Origin: Oceanicoccus sp. | GTDB lineage: Bacteria; Pseudomonadota; Gammaproteobacteria; Pseudomonadales; Dasaniaceae | Direction of reading: 5' to 3' | Length of the DNA: 64,000 nucleotides | Assembly (NCBI RefSeq): GCF_029238675.1 | Contig: NZ_JAQWFR010000022.1 | Span: forward strand, 1-64,000 | Notes under the pieces: generated by a model | What the model saw: only the letters and a program-made list of their open reading frames with translations | Told to the model about the DNA's origin: nothing | The model's database searches: none | Translations under genes and position numbers: made by a program | Shown here: one piece after another, positions 46,881-56,151 of the stretch | Layout: each line of letters starts with the position of its first letter | Position numbering within the stretch: the first letter of the stretch is position 1

Positions 46881-47225
46881 TTACTTGCTGTAGTGTTTAA
46901 TCAGTTCTTCAAGCTGGGCTATGGCGGTATCAGAGGCATCAATAATATGAAAGCCAGACCAGTAGCGGTGAAAGTTTTCGACTTTGCGGCACCAGAGGCA
47001 ATCGGCGCCCAGTTCCACGGTATTGCTGCCAGCTATTTCAATCGGCAATTGCAGGGCCAGCTGGTATATAGATTGGGTAGGGATTTCTTTATCCGTGATA
47101 ACCATAATACCTTCAACGGTGACATTAACCAGTTCGCCAAATTCGCCGCCGTTGATCATATCGACGATGGGGATAGACTGGTTGAGTTCTTTGCGCTCGT
47201 GCTTTCTTTCGATCATATCTTTCAT
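46881..47225 (-). CDS. PilZ-domain protein
   Basis: This 114-residue protein has the PilZ cyclic-di-GMP binding pattern: an RxxxR-type start ERKHERKEL and, after a short strand, NVTVEGIMV in place of the DxSxxG box. The beta-barrel length fits a stand-alone PilZ. Cyclic-di-GMP binding is uncertain because the second motif has Asn and Glu at positions where Asp and Ser/Gly are usual. It could be a receptor for the c-di-GMP made or broken by the sensor at 16054. Confidence 0.72.
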   Translation of the reverse strand: MKDMIERKHERKELNQSIPIVDMINGGEFGELVNVTVEGIMVITDKEIPTQSIYQLALQLPIEIAGSNTVELGADCLWCRKVENFHRYWSGFHIIDASDTAIAQLEELIKHYSK

Positions 47226-47266
47226 AGCTTGCCTGTTACTGCCTGTTGTTGTTCTTCTATATGATG

Positions 47267-47446
47267 TTAGTGTAGACCATTAGTCTGGTTTATTTTGTTC
47301 TCACCTTGTGCGGCCTGCATGGCGCGTTTTTCTGCCAGGTGAATGCGGCGGGCATCCGGGTGGTCAAAAAAGTTCTGGTCAATCACGGCAATTTTGAGGA
47401 AGGGGGTGTGCAGGTAGCGAGCCAGACAGTTGTTGAATGCTGTCGA
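47267..47446 (-). other. Open frame directly after the DUF3581 stop codon
   Basis: In the same frame as the DUF3581 gene, right after its TGA, 59 more codons are open to a TAA at 47267. No start codon with a ribosome binding site is present. The translation contains ARYLHTPFLKIAVIDQNFF and DHPDARRIHLAEKRAMQAAQ, which looks like real protein. It may be a remnant of another gene or a tail cut off by the TGA. Confidence 0.35.
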
Positions 47447-48193
47447 TCACTTGCGCTGATGGTTGGCTTCCTGGTGTGACGATATGCTGTGATACTCTTT
47501 TTTCCATTGGTTATATTCGGTAATAACCCCATCTATCGCGGCTTTTTCAAACGGCTTAAGGCCACCGACCACCATATGTTTTTCTCCACGGCCTATGTTT
47601 TCACCACTGGCGATTAAATTAAATGCCAGGCAAACATTGCCGCGCTTGCCATTGCAGTCGAAGGTGGTTTTTTCTTTATCCAATTCCAGCTCTACATCTT
47701 CCAGGTCTAAACGCTCAAGATCGATCAGCATACTTTGGTACATTACCATTGGGCGGGCGGGATTGATCATTACGCCTTTTTCTTCCATGAGCGGGATAAG
47801 AATGTGGGGGAAGGTGTGACCTGAAAAAGTGACATAGCTTTGTGTCAGGTTATCGATCAGGGTGGCGTTGGTGGAGTTGTCACCGCTATGTTCGATACTT
47901 AAATACTCTTTATCATTGTTGCCCTTTAGTGTTAGTGAAGCGGAATCTTCTGGCAGCACTAAAGTCACCTCATCCGTTACCATGCCGGAGAAGGTAAAGT
48001 GCATATGCCTGGAGGCGCCATATTGAGCCAGCACCAGGGCAAACAATAAATCACCGGGCACGCAGAAACGTTTTGAAACGATATCGTGCAGGGGGTTGAA
48101 GTCGTTGGCGATTTGTTTGGCAAAATCGCTGGCCTGTTGACGGGTAAAGCTCACTTGGTTATCGGCTTTGTTGTAGTACTGGTCAATAAGCAT
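47447..48193 (-). CDS. DUF3581 family protein
   Basis: This 248-residue protein matches DUF3581, a family of unknown role in marine gammaproteobacteria, with FTRQQASDFAKQIANDFNPLHD, KRFCVPGDLLFALVLAQYG and HFTFSGMV. ATG 48193 is chosen because the family N-terminus starts there; a TTG upstream at 48256 would add 21 residues. GAGG lies about 12 bases before it. The reading frame stays open for 59 codons past the TGA stop. Confidence 0.8.
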   Translation of the reverse strand: MLIDQYYNKADNQVSFTRQQASDFAKQIANDFNPLHDIVSKRFCVPGDLLFALVLAQYGASRHMHFTFSGMVTDEVTLVLPEDSASLTLKGNNDKEYLSIEHSGDNSTNATLIDNLTQSYVTFSGHTFPHILIPLMEEKGVMINPARPMVMYQSMLIDLERLDLEDVELELDKEKTTFDCNGKRGNVCLAFNLIASGENIGRGEKHMVVGGLKPFEKAAIDGVITEYNQWKKEYHSISSHQEANHQRK

Positions 48194-48256
48194 GTTTGTT
48201 AGTGCCTCGAAAGCGGTGTCTGTGGTCAATGATGCGCGGCATTCTAACAGTGCCAA

Positions 48257-48486
48257 GGGGGTTTGGCATCATCTGATCAAAAAACGATCAATTATAACCT
48301 TTCTGCCCTTTTTTAAAGCTCCCTATATGAACAAACGGCCTTTAACTTAAAGTAGCACTTTAAGTTTATACGCTAGTGTCTTGTATTTATTGTTTTTAGT
48401 GTTTTGTGCCTCTGCAACTTCTTAGTAGATGCCTGCAAGTTCCTGTTTTTTTTACCGAAATTACCCACCATTTCTCGTTTTTAGCC
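48257..48486. other. A+T-rich gene-free spacer before the mra promoter
   Basis: About 230 bases between the divergent DUF3581 and mraZ genes, rich in T runs, with no gene seen. An imperfect AAAGTAGCACTTTAAG stem is near 48350. The mra promoter and MraZ boxes follow. Confidence 0.45.
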
Positions 48487-48515
48487 TTGATCAATATAGG
48501 GGGAGTCTCTATAGT
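48487..48515 (+). promoter_or_regulatory. Promoter of the mra/dcw operon
   Basis: TTGATC (48487-48492), a 17-base spacer and TATAGT (48510-48515) form a good sigma-70 promoter. Transcription should start near 48522, at the first MraZ box, about 80 bases before mraZ. Confidence 0.75.
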
Positions 48516-48522
48516 TGCCAAA

Positions 48523-48557
48523 GTGGAAAAAAGTGTGAAAAAGTGCCTTTTTGTGGA
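48523..48557 (+). promoter_or_regulatory. Four MraZ-binding boxes
   Basis: GTG begins boxes at 48523, 48533, 48543 and 48553, exactly every 10 bases (GTGGA, GTGTG, GTGCC, GTGGA), with A or T pentamers between. MraZ binds direct GTGG/A repeats spaced by five bases in front of its own gene. Here the boxes start at the inferred transcription start, so binding would block it. Confidence 0.72.
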
Positions 48558-48603
48558 TATTTTTTCCTTTAATTGAAAACTAATACTAAAAAGTGGCAAA
48601 AAC

Positions 48604-49050
48604 ATGTATCTCGGTAGTAATGCAATCAGTATGGATGCCAAGGGGCGTCTGGCGATTCCGGCGAAAGTCCGGGATGCGCTATTGTCTGATTGCGGTGGTC
48701 GGATTGTTGTTACCGCCCATACCGAAGAGCGCTGTCTGTTGGTCTATCCCGAGCAGCAGTGGCAACAACTACTCCCTCAAATTGAAAGCCTCCCCAATAT
48801 TAATCGCAAAGCCGCCAAGATGCAGCGTGTGCTATTGGGCTATGCCACCAATTTAGAGGTTGATGAAGCCAATGGCCGGATTTTATTGCCGCCTACTCTG
48901 CGCGAGTACGCTGGGTTAGAGAAAAAATTAATGCTGGTCGGCCAGGGCAAAAAGCTGGAGCTCTGGGGCGAAGAAGAGTGGGCCAAATACCTTGATGCTG
49001 CGGGGGACGAAGATGAGATACCCCCTGAAGTACTGTCGTTGTCTTTATAA
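48604..49050 (+). CDS. mraZ: Transcriptional regulator MraZ
   Basis: This 148-residue protein has two AbrB-like MraZ domains. The first starts [19 protein letters not shown], the second has [22 protein letters not shown]; both carry the conserved D..GR...P pattern. MraZ forms a ring and represses its operon through the boxes at 48523. ATG 48604 lacks a strong ribosome binding site. It starts the dcw cluster and rsmH follows by three bases. Confidence 0.97.
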   Translation: MYLGSNAISMDAKGRLAIPAKVRDALLSDCGGRIVVTAHTEERCLLVYPEQQWQQLLPQIESLPNINRKAAKMQRVLLGYATNLEVDEANGRILLPPTLREYAGLEKKLMLVGQGKKLELWGEEEWAKYLDAAGDEDEIPPEVLSLSL

Positions 49051-49053
49051 CGG

Positions 49054-49977
49054 ATGAGTGCACACGAAACAGTACTGTTGCACGAAGCCGTTGATAGCTT
49101 GATCACACGCACCGACGGAGTCTATGTGGATGGCACTTTTGGGCGTGGCGGTCATAGTGAAGAAATTTTAAAGCGCCTTGATAAAAAAGGTCGTTTGCTA
49201 GGGGTGGATAAAGACCCCCAGGCCATTGCCACAGGTGAAGCGTTAGCCGAGCGGGATTCGCGCTTCCAGATTGTTCAGGGCAGTTTTGCCGATACCAAGG
49301 CCGCCCTGGCGGACAGAGGTATAGAAAGGGTTGATGGTCTGCTGCTGGATTTGGGGGTGTCATCCCCGCAGTTAGATCAGTCTGAGCGCGGTTTTAGTTT
49401 TATGCGCGACGGCCCGCTGGATATGCGAATGAATCCGCAGGCGGGACAAAGTGCCGCCGAATGGCTGGCAGTAGCGCAGGCTGGCGAAATTGCTCAAGTG
49501 TTAAAAGAGTTTGGTGAAGAACGTTATGCTAAGCGCCTGGCCAATGCGGTGGTGGAGGAGCGTGCTGAAAAGCCAATAACCACAACCCTGCATTTGGCAA
49601 AAGTGATTAAAGATGCACATCCCGCATGGGAGAAAGGTAAAAATCCGGCGACAAAAACGTTTCAGGCTATACGGATTTTTATCAATAACGAGTTAGGTGA
49701 TTTAGAGCAGTTTTTGGCTCAGTCGCTGGATATGCTGGAAGTAAGTGGCAGATTGGCGATCATCAGCTTCCACTCGCTGGAAGACAGGATGGTAAAGCGT
49801 TTTATCAAGCGCCATGTAAAGGGTGATGATTTACCGCCCGGTGTGCCAGTAACGGTTGATCAGTTAAATCGACGGTTAAAAAATATTGGCAAAGCGGTTA
49901 AAGCGGATGCCACAGAAGTAGAAAGTAATGTGCGTTCAAGAAGCGCCATTATGCGGGTTGCTGAAAAAATTGCTTGA
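49054..49977 (+). CDS. rsmH: 16S rRNA m4C1402 methyltransferase
   Basis: This 307-residue enzyme methylates C1402 of 16S rRNA. Marks are [27 protein letters not shown] (SAM site), [26 protein letters not shown], and the C-terminal [17 protein letters not shown]. Length is normal. It follows mraZ; ftsL begins 141 bases downstream, a longer gap than usual. Confidence 0.97.
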   Translation: MSAHETVLLHEAVDSLITRTDGVYVDGTFGRGGHSEEILKRLDKKGRLLGVDKDPQAIATGEALAERDSRFQIVQGSFADTKAALADRGIERVDGLLLDLGVSSPQLDQSERGFSFMRDGPLDMRMNPQAGQSAAEWLAVAQAGEIAQVLKEFGEERYAKRLANAVVEERAEKPITTTLHLAKVIKDAHPAWEKGKNPATKTFQAIRIFINNELGDLEQFLAQSLDMLEVSGRLAIISFHSLEDRMVKRFIKRHVKGDDLPPGVPVTVDQLNRRLKNIGKAVKADATEVESNVRSRSAIMRVAEKIA

Positions 49978-50074
49978 GTGAGCAGGTGATAGAAAAATAA
50001 CAGAACTTATTTGGGATGGTGCACAAACACCGTTTAAATCGTAAGACTGATAATAACAATGAAACTGAGTCGCG

Positions 50075-50122
50075 ATGAGTAACACTAAAACATTAATACA
50101 AGTAAAGGCGAAGCGGCTGTGA
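50075..50122 (+). other. 15-codon ORF overlapping the ftsL start
   Basis: ATG 50075 opens a 15-codon frame whose TGA stop (50120-50122) overlaps the GTG start of ftsL (50119-50121). The arrangement is typical of translational coupling. No strong ribosome binding site precedes it, and another tiny ORF (ATG 50059, seven codons) overlaps it. It may be a leader or chance. Confidence 0.35.
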
Positions 50123-50412
50123 GTGCTTCCATAAAGACAGGGCAAGCCAGAATGTTAGCGGTGAGCCTATTGGTTTTGTTGTTGGTAGTCGTGTCGGCAC
50201 TGGGAGTGATTTATAGCTCCTATAAAAGTCGCCAGCTATTTAGTGAGGTGCAACAGCAGAACAGAGAAGCAATGCGGTTAGAAGAAGATTGGGGACGGTT
50301 GTTGTTGGAGCAGAGTACTTGGGCCTCCCATGCGCGTATAGAGCGTCTGGCGAAATCCGAGTTAAAAATGGTAGTACCTGCACCAGAAACAATCATTGTA
50401 GTAAAGCGATGA
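50119..50412 (+). CDS. ftsL: Cell division protein FtsL
   Basis: This 97-residue bitopic protein has one membrane helix (about 12-33, MLAVSLLVLLLVVVSALGVI) and a periplasmic coiled coil (about 38-75, RQLFSEVQQQNREAMRLEEDW) that pairs with FtsB. The end MVVPAPETIIVVKR is typical of FtsL. The start is GTG 50119 with AAAGGCG at 50104-50110 eight bases before it. It lies between rsmH and ftsI. Confidence 0.94.
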   Translation: MSASIKTGQARMLAVSLLVLLLVVVSALGVIYSSYKSRQLFSEVQQQNREAMRLEEDWGRLLLEQSTWASHARIERLAKSELKMVVPAPETIIVVKR

Positions 50413-50427
50413 CTGTGATGAGTAACA

Positions 50428-52170
50428 ATGGCTAAGGTCACACGACAAGTAGTACCTGCATGGCGCTTTATTCTGGTGATTTTATTACTGGCATGTTTGG
50501 CGTCGCTATTAATTTGGCGAGTGCTGTCACTGCAGGTGCTGGATACCGAGCGCGGCCATGAGTTTCTTCGTGGTCAGGGTGATGCGCGTACCGTTCGTAC
50601 CGAACATATTCCAGCCTACCGTGGTGTTATTTCTGATCGCAATGGCGAGCCTCTGGCTATTAGTACTCCGGTAGCTTCAATCTGGATCAATCCAAAGCAT
50701 ATTATTTCTGAATCTGACCGCTGGGCCGAGTTGGCTGGCGTGCTTGGCATGAGTCGCCAAAAGCTTAAAGAAAAAATCATCCAAAATAGCCGGCGTGGTT
50801 TTGTTTACCTGCGGCGCCATCTTTCTCCGCAGTTAGCGGATGAGATTTTAGCGCTTCGTATCAAAGGCGTTAACGTACAGCGCGAATACAAGCGTTATTA
50901 CCCTGCCGGTGAAGTGGCCTCCCATATCGTTGGCTTTACCAATATTGATGATCAGGGCCAGGAAGGTATGGAGCTGGCTTTTGAAAGCTGGCTTAAGGGT
51001 GAGTCAGGCAGCAAGCGAGTGCTCAAAGATTTACATGGCAATGTATTTCGCGATATCGGTCAGGGTGTTTCCGCTAGCTCTGGCAAAGACCTGATGTTAA
51101 GCATTGATATGCGTTTGCAGTATTTGGCCTACCGCGAATTAAAGGCAGCCATGAAGCGCGTTGAGGCCAAGTCCGGCTCAGTGGTTATGTTAGATAGCCA
51201 GACCGGTGAAGTGTTGGCGATGGTGAACCAGCCATCCTTTAACCCCAATAACCGTCGTGCCTTAAAGCCTGCCCATATGCGCAACCGCGCCATGACCGAT
51301 ATGTTTGAGCCCGGCTCTACGGTCAAACCACTCACCGTAGTAGCAGCGTTAGAGTCAGGCCGTTACCAGCCAAATACCGTGATCAATACCAGTCCGGGTT
51401 ATATCCGTGTCGGTAAAAAAACCTTAGTGGACCCGGTTAATTACGGTTCTATTGATGTCACCAGTATTTTAACCAAGTCCAGCCAGGTAGGTACCAGCAA
51501 AATAGCCCTGGACCTGGATGAGCAATCTGTCTGGGAAGTGTTTAGCCGTTTTGGCTTAGGTGTTAGCACTGGCAGCAGTTTTCCGGGTGAAAGTGCCGGT
51601 CTATTACCGGGGCGCCCCAATTGGCGCCCCATCGAGCGGGTTAATTTTGCCTTTGGTTATGGTCTGACGGTAACCCCATTGCAGTTGGCGCAAGCTTACT
51701 CAGTATTTGCCAGTGGCGGTGTACTTCGCCCCGCGACTTTATTGCGTCAGGAACAGGTGGAAAAGGGTGAGCAAATCATTAGCGAAAAAGTGGCTGGCCA
51801 GTTAGTAGACATGCTGAAAACGGTTACCGGTGAAGATGGAACCGCCAAACGTGCCCGGGTTGCCTCCTACTCAGTTGCCGGTAAAACCGGCACCGTGCAT
51901 AAAGTCAGTGACAAGGGTGGCTATGCTGATAACCGTTATATGGCAGTGTTTGCCGGCCTTGCCCCTGCCTCCGAGCCTCGTATTGTCACTGTGGTGATGA
52001 TTGATGAACCTAATTTGGACAAGTATCACGGCGGCGAATCAGCGGCGCCGGTATTCTCAAGGGTGGTTACCGATGCCCTAAGAATTTTAGATGTAACACC
52101 GGATAAAGCGCTCCCCGTTAATCGCTTGGTTAATGGCAAGCCTGTAAAAGGGAGGCGTAAATCGGCTTAA
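50428..52170 (+). CDS. ftsI: Penicillin-binding protein 3 (septal transpeptidase)
   Basis: This 580-residue class B PBP builds the septum with FtsW. A membrane anchor is at about 13-35, the pedestal domain has AYRGVISDRNGEPLAIST, and the transpeptidase has STVK with Ser297 and Lys300, then KSSQVGTSK and KTGT at 486-489. The second motif is SSQ (351-353) where most FtsI proteins have SSN; see findings. Its stop overlaps the murE start by one base. Confidence 0.96.
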   Translation: MAKVTRQVVPAWRFILVILLLACLASLLIWRVLSLQVLDTERGHEFLRGQGDARTVRTEHIPAYRGVISDRNGEPLAISTPVASIWINPKHIISESDRWAELAGVLGMSRQKLKEKIIQNSRRGFVYLRRHLSPQLADEILALRIKGVNVQREYKRYYPAGEVASHIVGFTNIDDQGQEGMELAFESWLKGESGSKRVLKDLHGNVFRDIGQGVSASSGKDLMLSIDMRLQYLAYRELKAAMKRVEAKSGSVVMLDSQTGEVLAMVNQPSFNPNNRRALKPAHMRNRAMTDMFEPGSTVKPLTVVAALESGRYQPNTVINTSPGYIRVGKKTLVDPVNYGSIDVTSILTKSSQVGTSKIALDLDEQSVWEVFSRFGLGVSTGSSFPGESAGLLPGRPNWRPIERVNFAFGYGLTVTPLQLAQAYSVFASGGVLRPATLLRQEQVEKGEQIISEKVAGQLVDMLKTVTGEDGTAKRARVASYSVAGKTGTVHKVSDKGGYADNRYMAVFAGLAPASEPRIVTVVMIDEPNLDKYHGGESAAPVFSRVVTDALRILDVTPDKALPVNRLVNGKPVKGRRKSA

Positions 52171-53684
52171 TGATGGCAGCCACTGAATCAAATAACCAAA
52201 AGCCGTTAGGTGAATTGATCGAAGTTAGCGATCAAACCCTTGCGGCTATTCAGGTTTCAGGTGTAGAGCTGGATAGTCGTCAGGTAAGCGCTGGTGATAT
52301 GTTTTTAGCCTGTGCCGGTTTTGCTGTTGATGGCCGTGATTATATTGACCAGGCTATTGCCGCTGGTGCTGTAGCCGTATTAGCAGAGCAGAACGACCAG
52401 TGGGCCAATTATTCAGAGCGCAACGGTGTTCCCGTATTGGTCGTTGAAAATCTATCACAAAAAATCAGCGGCATTGCCGGTCAGTTCTTTGATCACCCAT
52501 CAAAGCAATTGCCAGTGCTGGCGGTTACCGGCACCAATGGCAAAACCAGTTGCACCCAGTTATTAATGCAATTACTTAATGCCATGAATAAAAGTTGTGC
52601 CGTTATTGGCACGCTGGGTACTGGCGCTGATGGTGCAATGGAAGCCGGTATCAATACCACACCCAGTGCGGTTGCTATTCAAAAATTATTAGCCACTTGG
52701 TTGGCGCAAGGTATCTCCACAGTAGCGATGGAAGTATCGTCCCACGGCTTAGAGCAGGGCAGGGTGCAGGCACTGCAATTTGAGTTGGCCTTATTTACCA
52801 ATTTAAGTCGCGACCATCTCGACTATCACGGCTCCATGCAGGCCTATGCCGAAGCTAAGGCACGTTTGTTTAAACAGCCCGGCCTAAAGCGCGCTGTGAT
52901 TAATATCGATGATAGCTTCTCTGAAACATTGCTCAATATTATCGCAGATGATGTAGAAGTCATTCGCTACAGTGTTGATGCTGCCAAAGATGCCGCCAAG
53001 CGTATTGATGTTTGGGTAGAGAATATTTCCTATCACCCTGATGGAGTTAGTGCTCAATTCCATTCGCCCTGGGGCGAGTTCGAATTGCACAGTCCCTTAT
53101 TAGGTGATTTTAATTTAAGCAATGTTGTAGCAGCTGTAAGTGGCTTAGGGGCGCAGGGTTATCCCGTTGCTACGGTTATTGAAAGCCTTAAAGCCCTGGG
53201 CACCATTGCAGGCCGTATGGAAAAAATCTCTGCCACAGCGGATATTAATGTTGTTGTAGATTATGCCCACACTCCCGACGCTTTGGAAAAAGCCCTGGTA
53301 GCAATACGCCAGCACAGTGATGGTGATGTCTGGTGTGTATTTGGTTGCGGCGGTGATCGCGACCAGGGCAAACGTCCGCAGATGGGTGAAATGGTTCAGC
53401 GTTATGCGGATCATATTGTAGTCACCAGTGACAACCCGCGCCATGAACAAGCCAGCGATATTATTAATGAAATTCTAGGTGGTATAGATTGTCCTTCGCT
53501 GGTGGAAGAAGATCGTGCTATCGCGATTGAGTTTGCTATTAGCAATGCCAAGGCCGGTGACTGTGTGCTTATCGCAGGTAAAGGTCACGAAGATTATCAG
53601 CAGGTTGGCGACTTGCGCATTCCCTTTAGCGATATAAAACAAGCCCGTTTGGCGTTGGCAGAACGTGCGGGGGTGGCTGAATGA
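52170..53684 (+). CDS. murE: UDP-MurNAc-tripeptide synthetase (meso-diaminopimelate type)
   Basis: This 504-residue Mur ligase adds the third residue of the peptide stem. It has the P-loop VTGTNGKTSC, and SDNPRHE, the DNPR motif that binds meso-diaminopimelate, so the wall has m-DAP. EVSSHGLEQGR and the carbamylated-lysine region AYAEAKARLF are present. It overlaps ftsI by one base and murF by four. Confidence 0.97.
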   Translation: MMAATESNNQKPLGELIEVSDQTLAAIQVSGVELDSRQVSAGDMFLACAGFAVDGRDYIDQAIAAGAVAVLAEQNDQWANYSERNGVPVLVVENLSQKISGIAGQFFDHPSKQLPVLAVTGTNGKTSCTQLLMQLLNAMNKSCAVIGTLGTGADGAMEAGINTTPSAVAIQKLLATWLAQGISTVAMEVSSHGLEQGRVQALQFELALFTNLSRDHLDYHGSMQAYAEAKARLFKQPGLKRAVINIDDSFSETLLNIIADDVEVIRYSVDAAKDAAKRIDVWVENISYHPDGVSAQFHSPWGEFELHSPLLGDFNLSNVVAAVSGLGAQGYPVATVIESLKALGTIAGRMEKISATADINVVVDYAHTPDALEKALVAIRQHSDGDVWCVFGCGGDRDQGKRPQMGEMVQRYADHIVVTSDNPRHEQASDIINEILGGIDCPSLVEEDRAIAIEFAISNAKAGDCVLIAGKGHEDYQQVGDLRIPFSDIKQARLALAERAGVAE

Positions 53685-55048
53685 TGTCGGCATTATCCCT
53701 GGCAACGATTGCAGCACAAACCGGTGGCAAGGTTAAACAAAATGTTACACAAGATGTAACGTTTTCCAGGGTTTGTACAGATACCCGCAGTATCAAAAAA
53801 GGCGATTTGTTTGTCGCATTAAGTGGCGAAAATTTTAACGGCAATTTATTTGTCAACGAGGCTGCTAATAGTGGCGCAGTAGCTGCTGTAGTCAGTGATG
53901 CGACAGAGGCTTCTATCCCTTGTTTACAGGTCGAAGATTCACGTCTGGCTTTGGGTTTAATTGCCAAAGCCAATCGCGAACAATTTACCGGGCCATTAGT
54001 TGGATTAACTGGCAGCGCCGGTAAAACTTCTACCAAAGAAATGGTAGCGAGCATTTTGTCTGAAATGGGCAACGTATTGGCAACGCGCGGCAACTTAAAT
54101 AACGAAATTGGTGTGCCGCAGACTTTATTGCAGCTTGAGCCGGGCCATGATTATGCCGTGGTAGAAATGGGCGCGAGTAATAAAGGGGATATTGCTTACT
54201 TGATGCAATTTGTTGAGCCCACTATCTCAGTGTTAACCAATGCTATGCCGGTGCATATAGAGTTCTTTGGCAGCCTGGAAACTATTGGTCAAACCAAGGG
54301 CGAAATCTTCGAAGGTTTGGCGGACACTGGTACAGCGATTATCAATTTAGATGATCAGTTCTATCAGCAATGGTGTGCTCAAGCAGGATCATCTTCGATA
54401 ACAACCTTTAGTAAAAATAATACCGAAGCCGATTTTTATGCCAGTGATATTACTTTGCAGCCTGCCGGTTTGACCTCTTTTGTGTTGCATACATCATCAG
54501 CAGCTATCTCTATTAGCTTGTCAGTACTGGGCGAACACAATGTTATGAATGCATTGGCCGCCGCGGCCGCCGCTGTAGCCGCAGGCGCAAGTTTGGAAAA
54601 CGTTAAAAATGGCTTGGAAAAAGTTCAGCCAGTAACAGGTCGTTTAAAAGCCTATTCACAGGGTGGCCAAACGGTCATCGACGATACCTATAACGCAAGC
54701 CCTGGTTCAATGAAAGCGGCTATAGACGTGCTTGTCGGTTTTGCCGGTATGCGCTGCTTAATTATGGGCACTATGGGTGAGATGGGTGATATGACGGTCA
54801 GCTCACATAAGGAAGTGGCGGAGTATGCAAAAGAAAAAGGTGTTGAGCAGGTATTAGCTGTCGGAGAGTACGCCGAAATAGTCGCGCAAACTTTTGGCCA
54901 CGGCTGTGTAGCACATAACGATATGAGTGAGTTGTTGCCAGTGTTAGAAACTATTAAAGCAACAACAATATTAATAAAAGGTTCGCGCAGTGCGCGGATG
55001 GAGCGAGTAGTGGAAGCACTGCTGGCAACCAATGGGAGACAACAGTAA
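53681..55048 (+). CDS. murF: UDP-MurNAc-tripeptide D-alanyl-D-alanine ligase
   Basis: This 455-residue ligase adds D-Ala-D-Ala to finish the pentapeptide. It has [17 protein letters not shown], the P-loop [41 protein letters not shown] and [16 protein letters not shown], all family marks. It overlaps murE by four bases and mraY by one. Confidence 0.97.
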   Translation: MMSALSLATIAAQTGGKVKQNVTQDVTFSRVCTDTRSIKKGDLFVALSGENFNGNLFVNEAANSGAVAAVVSDATEASIPCLQVEDSRLALGLIAKANREQFTGPLVGLTGSAGKTSTKEMVASILSEMGNVLATRGNLNNEIGVPQTLLQLEPGHDYAVVEMGASNKGDIAYLMQFVEPTISVLTNAMPVHIEFFGSLETIGQTKGEIFEGLADTGTAIINLDDQFYQQWCAQAGSSSITTFSKNNTEADFYASDITLQPAGLTSFVLHTSSAAISISLSVLGEHNVMNALAAAAAAVAAGASLENVKNGLEKVQPVTGRLKAYSQGGQTVIDDTYNASPGSMKAAIDVLVGFAGMRCLIMGTMGEMGDMTVSSHKEVAEYAKEKGVEQVLAVGEYAEIVAQTFGHGCVAHNDMSELLPVLETIKATTILIKGSRSARMERVVEALLATNGRQQ

Positions 55049-56130
55049 TGCTACTGTTATTGGCAGATTTTCTGTCTCAGTATATAAGTGCGTTTCAGGT
55101 ATTTCAGTACCTTACTTTTCGCGGCATTCTGGGCATTATGACGGCATTAGGTATTTGCTTGGTGTTTGGTCCCTATATGATCAATCGCTTGAACTACCAC
55201 CAGATTGGCCAGGCTATTCGTGATGATGGCCCTGAGTCTCACTTAAGTAAATCAGGCACCCCCACCATGGGCGGCACTTTGATTTTAGTCTCCATTATCC
55301 TGAGTACCTTACTGTGGGGTGACCTGCAGAATTCCTATGTTTGGACGGTTTTAATCGTGACCATTATTTTTGGTGCGGTCGGTTGGGTAGATGACTACCG
55401 CAAAGTGATTGAAAAAAACTCACGGGGGCTGCCGGCACGTTGGAAATACTTTTGGCAATCAGTTGGTGGCTTGGGTGCCGCTATATTTCTTTATTCGCAG
55501 GCAAGTATTCCGGCAGAGACGCAGTTGTTTTTGCCCTTCCTAAAAGACTTTGCACTGGATCTGGGCGTGTTTTATATCGTATTGACCTACTTCGTTATTG
55601 TGGGTTCAAGTAATGCCGTCAATCTTACTGATGGTCTTGATGGCCTGGCGATTATGCCTTCCGTCATGGTGGGTTCAGCGCTGGGTATTATTGCCTACCT
55701 TGCAGGTAATGTTTCCTTTGCCAATTACTTATTTATTCCCTATATCGCAGGCAGTGGTGAGTTAGCGGTGTTCTGTGGCGCGCTAGCTGGGGCCGGCTTG
55801 GGTTTTCTGTGGTTTAACACCTACCCCGCACAAATTTTTATGGGTGATGTTGGCGCGTTGGCGCTGGGTGCAGCCTTGGGTACGGTGGCGGTTATTACTC
55901 GCCATGAAATCGTTTTTTTCATTATGGGCGGGATTTTCGTCCTCGAAACTGTTTCGGTTATTTTACAGGTAGCTTCATTCAAATTAACCGGACGAAGAAT
56001 TTTTAGAATGGCGCCTATTCATCATCATTTTGAATTAAAAGGTTGGCCAGAGCCGCGTGTGATTGTGCGGTTTTGGATTATTACCGTGATGTTGGTGTTG
56101 TTCGGTTTGGCAACATTAAAGCTACGTTAA
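55048..56130 (+). CDS. mraY: Phospho-MurNAc-pentapeptide transferase
   Basis: This 360-residue protein of ten helices makes lipid I on undecaprenyl phosphate at the inner membrane. Marks are [14 protein letters not shown], the aspartates in [24 protein letters not shown] and [15 protein letters not shown], and the end [15 protein letters not shown]. Length matches E. coli MraY exactly. It starts at 55048 overlapping murF by one base. Confidence 0.98.
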   Translation: MLLLLADFLSQYISAFQVFQYLTFRGILGIMTALGICLVFGPYMINRLNYHQIGQAIRDDGPESHLSKSGTPTMGGTLILVSIILSTLLWGDLQNSYVWTVLIVTIIFGAVGWVDDYRKVIEKNSRGLPARWKYFWQSVGGLGAAIFLYSQASIPAETQLFLPFLKDFALDLGVFYIVLTYFVIVGSSNAVNLTDGLDGLAIMPSVMVGSALGIIAYLAGNVSFANYLFIPYIAGSGELAVFCGALAGAGLGFLWFNTYPAQIFMGDVGALALGAALGTVAVITRHEIVFFIMGGIFVLETVSVILQVASFKLTGRRIFRMAPIHHHFELKGWPEPRVIVRFWIITVMLVLFGLATLKLR

Positions 56131-56151
56131 GGAAAGGGTTAAAGGTAAGTC

